Source: Cyanobacteria bacterium Co-bin13
Lineage (GTDB): Bacteria; Cyanobacteriota; Cyanobacteriia; Phormidesmidales; Phormidesmidaceae
Direction of reading: 5' to 3'
NCBI GenBank assembly: GCA_014534385.1
Contig: JACVRP010000038.1
Coordinates: forward strand, 1-15,131
DNA: 15,131 nucleotides
The notes below the pieces were generated by a model. The model did no database searches. It worked only from the letters and a program-made list of their open reading frames with translations, and was not told the DNA's origin. Numbering within the stretch: position 1 is the stretch's first letter; each line of letters begins with the position of its first letter. Shown here piece after piece: positions 6,084 to 13,693 of the stretch. A program made the translations under genes and the position numbers.

Positions 6084-7139
6084 ATGGCTGTTCCAGCTTC
6101 TCCCCTGGGCCTCGTCTCCGAGGCCCACTTTAAGGTGTTGCCAGCGGTTCGAAGCTGTCTAGCCACCTGGACTTCGCAGGCAAAGAAAATTCCGAATTCG
6201 GAGCTGCGTCGACAGGCTTTAGCCAGCCTTGAGACGAAGAAGTTTCACTGTGAGGGCGGCGGGCTCTATGGCCTGTTGGCCCAAAACCGTTGGTCTGAAG
6301 CCATCAACTTCATTGTGGCCTACCAAACCATCAGCGATTACCTAGATAATTTGTGCGATCGCAGCACCTCCCTAGATCCCGAAGATTTTCGAGCCCTGCA
6401 CGAATCGCTGCTGCACGCGCTAACGCCGGAATCTACCTGCACAAACTATTACCGAGCCCGAGACGATCAGGAAGATGGCGGCTACCTCCAAAGCCTGGTC
6501 AACACCTGTCAGGCCAGCCTGCGTCAAATTCCCAACTACCCCAAAATCGCTCCTACCCTGCAGCGGCTAGCCAGCTACTACTGCGATCTCCAGGTCCACA
6601 AGCACGTCCGGGTGGAGGAGCGAGTGCCCCGCCTAAAAAACTGGTTTTCCCGGCACCAGAGCAAGCTACCCGATCTAAGCTGGTACGAGTTTTCAGCCTC
6701 TGCCGGTTCAACCCTGGGAGTTTTTTGCCTGGTTTCCTCTGCCTTTGATCACAACTTTTCAGAAGATTTGACGAAACAGGTTGAGCGCAGCTATTTCCCC
6801 TGGGTGCAGGGCCTGCATATCCTGCTGGACTATCTGATTGATCAGCAGGAAGACCGAACCAACGGCGACCTAAATTTCTGCTTTTACTACCCCAATAAAG
6901 ACGAAATGATGGGCCGATTTCGGCACTTCCTGGAGCAGGCAACCAAAAGCGTAGCCAGGCTGCCCCATGCCCGCTTTCATGGGATGATTAACCAGGCCCT
7001 GCTAGGCGTTTATCTATCAGACCGCAAGGTCAGAGAGCAGCCAGAGCTGCGGCCAATTGCCCAAACCCTGATTAAGCTGGGCGGGCGACCGGCCTCCTTC
7101 TTTTACTGGAGCCGCCTGGGAATTTCCCAGCTGACCTGA
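6084..7139 (+). CDS. DUF2600 terpene synthase (tetraprenyl-beta-curcumene synthase family), 351 aa
   Basis: The protein matches the YtpB/DUF2600 family in length, all-helical character and motifs. The first acidic motif is D85-YLDNLCDR (D85, D88, D92) and the second is D249-YLIDQQED (D249, D253, D257). A conserved N-terminal block, LETKKFHCEGGGLYGLL (49-65), precedes them. In Bacillus the family cyclises C35 tetraprenyl-type diphosphates. The paired acidic motifs suggest Mg-dependent prenyl diphosphate chemistry here too. The natural substrate in a cyanobacterium is not evident. No signal peptide or membrane segment is seen, so it is cytoplasmic or peripheral. ATG at 6084 has only a weak ribosome binding site; a TAAAAT at 6047 may be the -10 box. 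No prenyltransferase or cyclase partner lies next to it. The hybrid kinase gene follows 129 bp downstream on the same strand. Confidence 0.88.
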   Translation: MAVPASPLGLVSEAHFKVLPAVRSCLATWTSQAKKIPNSELRRQALASLETKKFHCEGGGLYGLLAQNRWSEAINFIVAYQTISDYLDNLCDRSTSLDPEDFRALHESLLHALTPESTCTNYYRARDDQEDGGYLQSLVNTCQASLRQIPNYPKIAPTLQRLASYYCDLQVHKHVRVEERVPRLKNWFSRHQSKLPDLSWYEFSASAGSTLGVFCLVSSAFDHNFSEDLTKQVERSYFPWVQGLHILLDYLIDQQEDRTNGDLNFCFYYPNKDEMMGRFRHFLEQATKSVARLPHARFHGMINQALLGVYLSDRKVREQPELRPIAQTLIKLGGRPASFFYWSRLGISQLT

Positions 7140-7268
7140 AGCAAGTCCGCCAAAGCTTAGAAGCAAAAACTGCGCCAAACTTCTTCAGTCTTTGGGTAGA
7201 TAGATTGGGGCAAGAAGTCAGATTCAATAAAAGGATCCAAAGGGACGGACGAAACTGTATTGCACAAC

Positions 7269-9872
7269 ATGAGCGATCGCACTCAAACCGAGCACGCTTT
7301 GCGGGAAAGCGAGGAACGGTTTCGCCAATTGGCCAATGCCGTTCCCCAAATGGTTTGGGTGGTTAACGCCAATCGGGAACTAGAATACGCCAATGATCAG
7401 TGGTACGAGTACTCTGGGCTATTGCCGGGAAATCTAGCCCAGCCCGATCAGTCCCTACAGCCCATGCACCCCGAAGATAGAGATGGGGCCGTACAGCACT
7501 GGTACCAGGCCGTTGCAGCCGGGCAGACCTACCAGTACGAGTGCCGCATTCGGCGAGCTACCGATGGAGCTTACCGCTGGTTTTTAGTCCGGGCTGTGCC
7601 TAGCTACAACGAGCATGGTCAGATTGTGCGGTGGTACGGCACCTCAACCGACATTGACGATCGCAAGCGATCCGAGCAGGAGCGCGAACAGATCTTAGAG
7701 CGCGAAAGAATCGCTCGGGCCGAAGCTGAAGTCACTCGGCGGCAGCTATCTACCCTTTTTGAATCTGCCTCCATTGGCATGGCCTTGCTCGACAGCCAGC
7801 AGCGCTTTGTCTCGATCAACGCTGCCCTGGCAGAAATTAACGGCCTGAGGCCGGAGGATCACCTAGGCCGCACCCCCCAAGAACTGTTTGGCCACGGTAG
7901 CGCAGCCCTAGTAGGCATCTTCAACAAGATCTATGCCACTGGTGAGCCGTTCATCTGCGCTAACCTTGAAATCCACAACCCCTACAGAGCAGATCGCCGC
8001 CCCGGCTACTACAGCGTGCACTACTTGCCGATGGTGCGCTCCTCCGGCAGCGTGGAGTCTGTGATGGCCTACGTCATTGATGTGACCGAGCGATTTCGGC
8101 TAGAGCAGGCCCAGCGTTTTTTGGTCGATGCCAGTCAGGTGCTGTCGTCATCGCTAGACTACCAGACCACCTTGAGCAGCATTGCCAAACTGGTCGTGCC
8201 GCACCTGGCCGACTGGTGCACGGTGCACATCGTTGATGAAACCGGGGTGACGCGGCGTCTGGCCGTAGCCCACGTCAACCCCGAAAAAGTCGCCTGGGCC
8301 GACGAGTTAGATAAGCGCTACCCCTACGACCCCAACGAGCCTCGCGGCGTGCCCGAGGTCATCCGCACCGGACAGCCTGAGCTTTACACCGAAATTCCCG
8401 ATCACCTGCTGGTGGAAGCCGCTAAAGATGCTGACCACCTACAGATTCTGCGGGAGGTCGGCTTTAGCTCAGTCATGATTGTGCCGCTGCTGGTGCAGGG
8501 GCGGGCACTGGGCGCAATCTCGTTTGTGTCGGCAGAGTCGGGTCGCCGCTACGAACAGAGCGATCTGGACCTGGCCCAGGAGCTGGGCCGCCGGGCAGCC
8601 CTGGCCGTTGACAATGCTCAGCTTTACGATCGGGCTCAGAGGGATCGCGATCGCGCCGAAGCTGCCAATCGGGTAAAAGACGAATTTTTAGCAGTGCTCT
8701 CCCACGAGCTGAGGTCGCCGCTCAACCCCATTTTGGGCTGGGCCGGACTGCTGCGCCAGGGCAAGCTAGACCCCAACAAAGCCGCCTATGCCATAGAAAC
8801 AATCCAGCGCAACGCCAAGCTTCAGGTGCAGCTCATTGAAGATTTGCTGGACGTATCGCGCATTTTGCGCGGCAAGCTCAGCTTCAATAAAGCCCCGGTG
8901 AATCTCGCTTCAGTCATTGGGGCAGCGCTGGAAACAGTACAGCTCGCGGCAGAAGCCAAGTCCATCAACGTCAGAATTGAGGGCATAGCAGAGCGGCGCA
9001 TAGATCTAGGGCCAGCACACACCTCCCTGCCGCCGCTTTCCTCCCCCCTCCTGGTCTTGGGAGACGCAGCCCGTCTGCAGCAGGTGATTTGGAATCTCTT
9101 GACCAATGCCGTTAAGTTCACGCCCGTCGGTGGGCAGGTAACGGTTCGGCTAGAGCCATTGGGCGCTCAAGTCCAGATCACCGTTAGCGATACGGGCAAG
9201 GGCATTTCTGCCGACTTTTTGCCCCACGTGTTTGACTACTTCCGCCAGGCCGATGCCACCACCACCCGTAAATTTGGCGGGTTAGGGTTAGGTTTGGCCA
9301 TTGTTCACCACCTGATTGAGATGCACGGCGGCACTGTTCAGGCCGACAGCCCAGGGGAGGGGCAGGGGGCTACCTTTACCGTGAAGCTGCCCCTCCTACA
9401 GACCTCGCTGCCAGCGGATCCGCTGCATGAGCCAGCCGGATCCTCGCTGGATCTAAGCGGCATCAAGGTTCTAGTGGTTGACGATGAGGTCGACGCCAGA
9501 GAATTTGCTGCTTTTTTGCTGGAGCAGTTTGGGGCTGAGGTGACAGCGGTGGCTTCGGCCAGTGAGGCCCTAGCGGTTTTGCCTCAGTTCAAACCAAACC
9601 TGCTGCTGAGCGATATCGGTATGCCAGAGACCGACGGCTACATGCTGCTGCAGCGGGTTAGAAACCTACCCTCAGAGTTGGGGGGACAGGTTCCCGCTAT
9701 CGCATTAACCGCCTACGCTGGCGAGATCAACCACCAACGGGCTCTGGCAGTGGGCTTTCAAAGACACATTGCTAAGCCTGTAGAGCCTACGGAGTTGGTT
9801 GCAGCTGTCGCTAGCCTGACTAATGTAAATCGCCCTCAGCTGTCAAACCGGCTCTCTAGCAAGTACCCGTAA
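7269..9872 (+). CDS. Hybrid sensor histidine kinase, PAS-PAS-GAF-HisKA-HATPase-REC, 867 aa
   Basis: Domains in order: PAS with PAC (about 10-132), a charged coiled coil (about 133-162), a second PAS (163-277), GAF (about 292-450), a short helix, HisKA with H-box FLAVLSHELRSPLNP (phospho-His H479), HATPase_c with N-box NLLTNAVKF (N613), G1 box DTGKG (D641) and the GLGLGLA loop (671-677), and a C-terminal receiver (about 732-847) with D738/D739, phospho-acceptor D782 in LLLSDIGMP, T814 and K836. All catalytic residues are present. There are no membrane segments, so it senses cytoplasmic signals. The GAF has no obvious chromophore cysteine of the phytochrome or CBCR type. There is no DNA-binding output and no adjacent response regulator, so phosphotransfer must go elsewhere. 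ATG at 7269 gives MSDRTQTEHALRESEERF, a normal PAS-kinase start; a TTG at 7260 is an alternative. Neither has a strong ribosome binding site. Confidence 0.92.
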   Translation: MSDRTQTEHALRESEERFRQLANAVPQMVWVVNANRELEYANDQWYEYSGLLPGNLAQPDQSLQPMHPEDRDGAVQHWYQAVAAGQTYQYECRIRRATDGAYRWFLVRAVPSYNEHGQIVRWYGTSTDIDDRKRSEQEREQILERERIARAEAEVTRRQLSTLFESASIGMALLDSQQRFVSINAALAEINGLRPEDHLGRTPQELFGHGSAALVGIFNKIYATGEPFICANLEIHNPYRADRRPGYYSVHYLPMVRSSGSVESVMAYVIDVTERFRLEQAQRFLVDASQVLSSSLDYQTTLSSIAKLVVPHLADWCTVHIVDETGVTRRLAVAHVNPEKVAWADELDKRYPYDPNEPRGVPEVIRTGQPELYTEIPDHLLVEAAKDADHLQILREVGFSSVMIVPLLVQGRALGAISFVSAESGRRYEQSDLDLAQELGRRAALAVDNAQLYDRAQRDRDRAEAANRVKDEFLAVLSHELRSPLNPILGWAGLLRQGKLDPNKAAYAIETIQRNAKLQVQLIEDLLDVSRILRGKLSFNKAPVNLASVIGAALETVQLAAEAKSINVRIEGIAERRIDLGPAHTSLPPLSSPLLVLGDAARLQQVIWNLLTNAVKFTPVGGQVTVRLEPLGAQVQITVSDTGKGISADFLPHVFDYFRQADATTTRKFGGLGLGLAIVHHLIEMHGGTVQADSPGEGQGATFTVKLPLLQTSLPADPLHEPAGSSLDLSGIKVLVVDDEVDAREFAAFLLEQFGAEVTAVASASEALAVLPQFKPNLLLSDIGMPETDGYMLLQRVRNLPSELGGQVPAIALTAYAGEINHQRALAVGFQRHIAKPVEPTELVAAVASLTNVNRPQLSNRLSSKYP

Positions 9873-9885
9873 GCCTTGCTTTGGC

Positions 9886-10197
9886 CTACTGCTCCTGCAC
9901 CAGCCGCAGGTAGTTTTGCTGGATCTGCAGGCTGTTTTCGGTTACTTTTTGGGCTAAATCTTTTTCGGCATCGCTCAGGTTCTGCCAGAAGAAGACCGAG
10001 CGTTGCTGCGTAATGTACTCTTCCCAGAGCTGCTTGAGCAGGTCGGCCATTACGGGGTTGTCGGCAGCTAGCTGCGTATAAAGCTCCTCAAACTGCTCGT
10101 TGGCCTCAGGGTGTGTTTTGACGTCTTGGGCTAGTGCGATCGCACCCTTGAGAACTGTCTTGAACATGTTAGAGGAGTTGTTGGCTGGGTTAGTCAT
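9886..10197 (-). CDS. Small helical hypothetical protein, 103 aa
   Basis: The protein is hydrophilic and appears almost entirely alpha-helical, with no membrane segment, no signal peptide and no cysteines. Notable stretches are MFKTVLKGAIALAQDVKTHP (11-30), FEELYTQLAADNPVM (36-50), RSVFFWQNLSDAEKDLA (66-82) and the C-terminal LQIQQNYLRLVQEQ (90-103). I do not recognise a family. The start is set at the ATG at 10197-10195, which has AGG 12 bases upstream. The frame is open further upstream to an ATG at 10293, but the added 32 residues are basic and low in structure. The gene converges on the hybrid kinase with only 13 bp between stop codons. The 250 bases upstream, to the small membrane protein start, show no other gene. 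Confidence 0.7.
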   Translation of the reverse strand: MTNPANNSSNMFKTVLKGAIALAQDVKTHPEANEQFEELYTQLAADNPVMADLLKQLWEEYITQQRSVFFWQNLSDAEKDLAQKVTENSLQIQQNYLRLVQEQ

Positions 10198-10448
10198 GGT
10201 TGAGCGCCTAAGTTTAACAGGTCGGCAAAGCTGTGCCTTTAGGCTCGATCTTTCCACATCTCCTACGGCAAAATCATCTGCAAATTTGCACATTTAGACC
10301 GTATTAAAGCCCCCGTCGCCAGCTCCGTCTGCTGCTAACAAGACCTCTCTTTTCATTCAGCAGAATGTGCCGCTGGTGGGAATCTGTTGCGGCTGAGGGT
10401 AGCTAGGCTAGAGTCAATATTGTGAATTCCATTTGTGAGTTCGAGCCG

Positions 10449-10634
10449 ATGAACCGAACAACCCTGGCAGCTTGCCTGCTGCTTGTAATAGCAACCCTGA
10501 CTTTTTCCCCCTTTGGAATTTTGTCATTCCTGCTGCTGTTTCTGTTTTTATCCTCAGTGGTCGCGCTGATCAGCGCCATCTTCTCACCTGCCTCTAATCA
10601 GCAGGTGTCTGAAACGCCATCAGACTCAAATTAG
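10449..10634 (+). CDS. Small membrane protein, 61 aa
   Basis: The peptide has two adjoining hydrophobic stretches (about residues 5-22 and 24-46) and a short polar Ser- and Gln-rich tail, with no Cys-rich or catalytic motif after the first helix. It is either a helical hairpin in the membrane or one long anchor. ATG at 10449 is used because it places the basic MNR end next to the first hydrophobic segment; a GTG at 10422 would add nine residues. Ribosome binding signals are weak for both. No homologue is recognised. It lies between two leftward genes and converges on HxlR. Real status is moderately likely given the clean hydrophobic pattern. Confidence 0.45.
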   Translation: MNRTTLAACLLLVIATLTFSPFGILSFLLLFLFLSSVVALISAIFSPASNQQVSETPSDSN

Positions 10635-10651
10635 CTCACATTAGAGCCGTA

Positions 10652-10690
10652 GATTAGGTCAGAACTGCACGCTTTAGGCAGTCCCTAATC
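10652..10690. terminator. Nested inverted repeats between convergent genes, possible terminator
   Basis: Outer arms GATTAGG (10652-10658) and CCTAATC (10684-10690) enclose inner arms ACTGC (10664-10668) and GCAGT (10678-10682). The structure lies just after the small membrane protein gene and overlaps the TAG stop (10687-10685) of the HxlR gene. No T run follows on either side. It resembles the 596-625 repeat in sitting on a stop codon where genes converge. Confidence 0.3.
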
Positions 10691-11032
10691 CCGTTTTCCA
10701 ATCTCCGATTCCAGGCGCTCTAGATGGGCCTCTCCCCATCTGCAGAGTGCCTGTAAAACAGGTACTAAGGTCTTGCCGTAGTCCGTGAAGGAATACTCAA
10801 CTTTGGGCGGCAATTCCGAATAGGCTTGGCGACTGACAATGCCATCATTGACCAGCTCTCGCAGTTGCTGAGTCAACATCTTTTCGGTGATTTCAGGTAT
10901 TAAACGCTTCAATTCGCTAAAGCGCCGAGTCTCCTCTTTCAGGTGCCACAGAATTAAAATTTTCCATTTGCCGCCCAAAACCTTGAGCGTTGCCTGAACA
11001 AATACCGTACCTTCAGTCACCGCTTCTGGCAT
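10685..11032 (-). CDS. HxlR-family winged-helix transcriptional regulator, 115 aa
   Basis: The sequence follows the HxlR consensus throughout: LKVLGGKWKILILWHL (16-31), RFSELKRLIPEITEKML (37-53, recognition region), TQQLRELVNDGIVSR (54-68), the wing PKVEYSFTDYGKTLVPVL (76-93) and LCRWG (96-100). Such proteins act as dimers on short palindromes, often repressing a divergent oxidoreductase gene, and many sense quinones, aldehydes or oxidants. Here the N-terminal cysteine that sensing members such as YodB carry is replaced by valine, and the only Cys is C97. The gene is divergent from the SDR gene, with 116 bp between the start codons and overlapping palindromes at 11064-11086. It most likely controls that gene and itself. 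Confidence 0.93.
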   Translation of the reverse strand: MPEAVTEGTVFVQATLKVLGGKWKILILWHLKEETRRFSELKRLIPEITEKMLTQQLRELVNDGIVSRQAYSELPPKVEYSFTDYGKTLVPVLQALCRWGEAHLERLESEIGKRD

Positions 11033-11063
11033 GTGCTCTACTTAACAATTAGCGCAATAGGAC

Positions 11064-11086
11064 CTTACTTAAAAGTAAGTACTTTT
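11064..11086. promoter_or_regulatory. Probable HxlR operator: two overlapping palindromes
   Basis: CTTACTT (11064-11070), two bases, AAGTAAG (11073-11079) form one perfect 16-bp dyad. AAAAGTA (11071-11077), two bases, TACTTTT (11080-11086) form a second that overlaps it. AGTA/TACT half-sites are typical for HxlR proteins. The site lies between the divergent HxlR and SDR genes. On the plus strand a TATACC box (11104-11109) would place the second dyad over the -35 region of the SDR promoter. On the minus strand TTGAAA (11091-11086) and TAAGGT with a 16-base gap would straddle the dyads. Binding would therefore block both promoters. Confidence 0.65.
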
Positions 11087-11148
11087 CAAGACCTTAAGAG
11101 GAGTATACCGTGGTGATCGTTTAGCCCAACGCAACTGTAGAGGAAGCT

Positions 11149-11886
11149 ATGCAGGTTGAAGGCGCGATCGCACTGGTAACGGGTGCTAATGGCGGACTGG
11201 GTCAGTACTATGTGGAGGGGTTGCGATCGCTCGGAGCCGCTAAGATCTATGCTGCCGCCCGTAAGCTAGACGCTTTGAAGGAACTGGTTGCCCTCGATCC
11301 AGATCGAATTGTGCCCATCCAGCTAGACATCGTCGATGAGGCAGCGGTACAGCAGGCAGCTCTAGAGTGCCAGGACGTGAATTTGCTGGTAAATAATGCG
11401 GGGATTGGCCTCAATCAGGGGCTAATTGCGGCCCCCGATCTCTCTGCCGCCAGAGCCGAGATGGAGGTCAACTACTTCGGTACGCTGACCATGTGCCGAA
11501 CCTTTGCGCCAATCTTGAAGCAAAACGGCGGCGGGGCCATTGTCAACATGCTGTCGATGGTAGCGCGGGTGAATCTGCCTTTTAACGGCAGTTACGGGGC
11601 CTCCAAAGCAGCAGTGTTGGCCCTAACCCAGGCCGTGCGGGCAGAGCTAGCCGCGCAGCACACCCTGGTGGTTGGCGTGTTGCCTGCCACCATCAACATT
11701 GGCATGGGCAAGGGCTTTCCCGACCCTAAAGTTGAGCCCGAAGACGTGGTGCACGATGCCCTGCAGGCCGTGATTAATGAGACTGAGGAGGTCTACCCCG
11801 GTGAGCAGGCCAAGCAGCTCAATGCCCAGTTCCTGCAGGATCCCAAGGCTGTGGAAAAGTCGGTCGCTGGCTTTTTACCCGCTTAG
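11149..11886 (+). CDS. Short-chain dehydrogenase/reductase (classical SDR), 245 aa
   Basis: All classical SDR marks are present: the cofactor motif TGANGGLG (11-18), an acidic strand end D60, NNAG (82-85), structural N108, and the catalytic set S136 (in NMLSM), Y149 and K153 (YGASK). R38 just after the second strand (AAARKLD) favours NADPH. The enzyme is probably cytoplasmic and acts on a carbonyl or alcohol; the substrate cannot be read from sequence. The ATG at 11149 follows AGAGGA at 11139-11144. The gene is divergent from an HxlR regulator with an operator-like site between, which suggests induction by a reactive carbonyl or quinone. The secreted hydrolase gene starts 77 bp downstream on the same strand with no terminator in between, so the two may be co-transcribed. 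Confidence 0.93.
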   Translation: MQVEGAIALVTGANGGLGQYYVEGLRSLGAAKIYAAARKLDALKELVALDPDRIVPIQLDIVDEAAVQQAALECQDVNLLVNNAGIGLNQGLIAAPDLSAARAEMEVNYFGTLTMCRTFAPILKQNGGGAIVNMLSMVARVNLPFNGSYGASKAAVLALTQAVRAELAAQHTLVVGVLPATINIGMGKGFPDPKVEPEDVVHDALQAVINETEEVYPGEQAKQLNAQFLQDPKAVEKSVAGFLPA

Positions 11887-11963
11887 GCCTGAACCTTAGG
11901 AGAATTGGCATTGTCGGTTCGCTCAAGCCACTGCGACACTAGGATGAAGCTCACTGAGGTGCT

Positions 11964-13652
11964 ATGACTGAGGGTCAACTGCAAACCGTCGCCACGTCGA
12001 GAAGCAATTTGGCCCTGAGCCGGAGTAGGCCTACGGGCCAGCGACGGGTAAAAGCCAGTCGTTGGGGGCGATCGCACCTGGCTGCCTGCCTGCTGACAGT
12101 CTCCACCCTACTCCTGCCCGCCCCGGTCCGTGCTGCCGAACGGATTCAGTTCTTTATCGGTCCTTTCGAGCCTACAATCTACGTCGCGGATCTAGAGCAG
12201 TTTGCCGCTACGGGCCAGATCAACCGTCGCTTTGCCCCTGTTGCCAGCCGCCTTAGCGCCAGTCAGCTCAATGAGCTGCGAAGCGCCTTGAACTGGCGGT
12301 TTAACCTGAATCAGACCACCATTGGTGAGCTAGCCTACTCTCCGGTGGGTGTGCGGCTGCTGCGGCGTCTGGGCCAAGTTGTGCAGACTGACAACCGGCT
12401 AAACGGCTTTTCAGCCCTGCGGGCCAGCCTGATTTTGGCCGCTGCTGACTCCGAGGGGCTGACCGTGGTCAACATACTGCGCCAATTTCCGCTGAGAACA
12501 ATTCAGCTCAACTACCCGCTTCTGCAGCAGCTGATTCAGGAGAACCGCCAGTTTTTCCAGGCGCGCGATCGCACCGTAGCTGCCCTGCGGGCAGCGGCCT
12601 TGCAAGACACCACGGCACTGCCCAACAACCCCGCGCTCGATCCGCGTCAGCCCGGCCCCCTAACCTGGGAAAAGCGCTCCCTGCCCCTTGAAAATCCCCT
12701 ACGGCTGTTTTCCTCAACGGCGGATGTGTACCTGCCGACCCTGCCAGCTAACGCAGCAGACATCCCCGTTGTTGTGATTAGCCACGGAGCCGCCTCTCGC
12801 CGCACGACCTTTGCCTATCTGGCAGAGCACCTGGCCTCCCACGGCTACGCAGTTGTCGCCCTCGACCACGAAGACAACGCCGATCGCTTTGAGCGCTTTT
12901 TACTGGGCATTGATGGGGCTCCTAATCCGGCAATATTAATCAACCGTCCGCGCGACGTGACGGCGGCTCTAGACGCGCTGGAGGCGCTGGCCGAAACCGA
13001 CCCCTTGATCCGACGCTTGAACCTGACGCAGGTTGGCATCATCGGGCAATCTCTCGGCGGATACACGGCTTTGGCGGTAGCCGGAGCAACGCTCAACCCA
13101 GAAGCGCTGGCGGCTAGCTGCCCCAGCCCGGTGCAGGAATCACTGTCGCTAAACCTGTCGATGCTAGTGCAGTGCGACCTGCTCGATGCCCAAATCGAGC
13201 TGCCCACCTCGTTACGCGATGAGCGGGTGAGCAGTGCGATCGCAATCAACCCTCTAACCAGCCACATCTTTGGCGAAACGGGCCTGAACCAGGTGCAGAT
13301 CCCGGTGATGGTGGTTGCCAGCACCCACGACTACCTCACCCCCGCCCTACCCGAGCAGATTGAGCCCTTCGCCTGGCTCTCTAGCCCAGACAAGCACCTG
13401 GTCGTAGTAGAGCAAGGCACCCACTTTTCCTTCCTGGGAGGCAATACCGGCGGTGGGGCTTTGCCCTTACCGGCAGGCTTCCAAGGCCCCTCTGTCAGCG
13501 CTGCCCACCCCTACCTGCAGGCACTCAGTCTAGCCTTCTTTAACCGCTACAGCCTTAATCAGCCCGAGGCCGAGGCCTATCTCAGCCAGCCTTATCTAGA
13601 AACCTTCGACCAATCTCCTCTTCGCGTCACCATTGTTCGAGATCTGCCCTAG
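11964..13652 (+). CDS. Secreted alpha/beta hydrolase with DUF1400 N-terminal domain, 562 aa
   Basis: A long basic N-region (1-37) is followed by a hydrophobic core (38-54) and a likely signal peptidase site after VRA (55-57), so the protein is probably exported to the periplasm, outer membrane or outside. Residues about 60-210 match the DUF1400 region found ahead of alpha/beta hydrolases in cyanobacteria. The catalytic domain shows the oxyanion motif SHGAAS (H274-G275), nucleophile S363 in GQSLGG, probable acid D456 in STHDYLTP and H487 in GTHFSF. This fits a lipase, esterase or platelet-activating-factor-acetylhydrolase-like enzyme; the substrate is unknown. ATG at 11964 is preceded by GAGG at good spacing. 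A seven-codon frame (11944-11967) ends across this start. It converges with DUF2721 with 41 bp between stops. Confidence 0.92.
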   Translation: MTEGQLQTVATSRSNLALSRSRPTGQRRVKASRWGRSHLAACLLTVSTLLLPAPVRAAERIQFFIGPFEPTIYVADLEQFAATGQINRRFAPVASRLSASQLNELRSALNWRFNLNQTTIGELAYSPVGVRLLRRLGQVVQTDNRLNGFSALRASLILAAADSEGLTVVNILRQFPLRTIQLNYPLLQQLIQENRQFFQARDRTVAALRAAALQDTTALPNNPALDPRQPGPLTWEKRSLPLENPLRLFSSTADVYLPTLPANAADIPVVVISHGAASRRTTFAYLAEHLASHGYAVVALDHEDNADRFERFLLGIDGAPNPAILINRPRDVTAALDALEALAETDPLIRRLNLTQVGIIGQSLGGYTALAVAGATLNPEALAASCPSPVQESLSLNLSMLVQCDLLDAQIELPTSLRDERVSSAIAINPLTSHIFGETGLNQVQIPVMVVASTHDYLTPALPEQIEPFAWLSSPDKHLVVVEQGTHFSFLGGNTGGGALPLPAGFQGPSVSAAHPYLQALSLAFFNRYSLNQPEAEAYLSQPYLETFDQSPLRVTIVRDLP

Positions 13653-13693
13653 GGCTGGAACTGCGCCATCAGCCACCCACCACCATTGCTCAG

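Larger units (their letters stand above)
1054..13243. repeat. 13 dispersed HIP1 octamers (GCGATCGC)
   Basis: Exact GCGATCGC copies begin at 1054, 1762, 1805, 4241, 6355, 7273, 8647, 10136, 11164, 11223, 12068, 12565 and 13236. Nearly all lie inside genes. This palindrome is highly over-represented in many cyanobacterial genomes and is the best taxonomic marker here. The leftmost 1 kb and rightmost 1.9 kb, and 1813-4240, have none. Confidence 0.9.

Noticed and set aside
7179..7218. ACTTCTT and AAGAAGT inverted arms upstream of the hybrid kinase gene.
   Set aside because: Arms of 7 bp separated by 26 bases are expected by chance at this length and have no supporting context.
8822..9121. Long open frames opposite the hybrid kinase, and similar antisense frames in the NHL, flavoenzyme and hydrolase genes.
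   Set aside because: They mirror strongly coding sequence on the other strand, have no recognisable motifs or start signals, and arise readily in GC-rich DNA.
10198..10293. N-terminal extension of the small helical protein to the ATG at 10293.
   Set aside because: The added residues are basic and unstructured, and the internal ATG at 10197 has better spacing to an AGG and begins the helical part.
10328..10364. TCTGCTG and CAGCAGA inverted arms upstream of the small membrane protein.
   Set aside because: Short arms with a 23-base loop built from the common CTG/CAG composition; no T run and no matching function.
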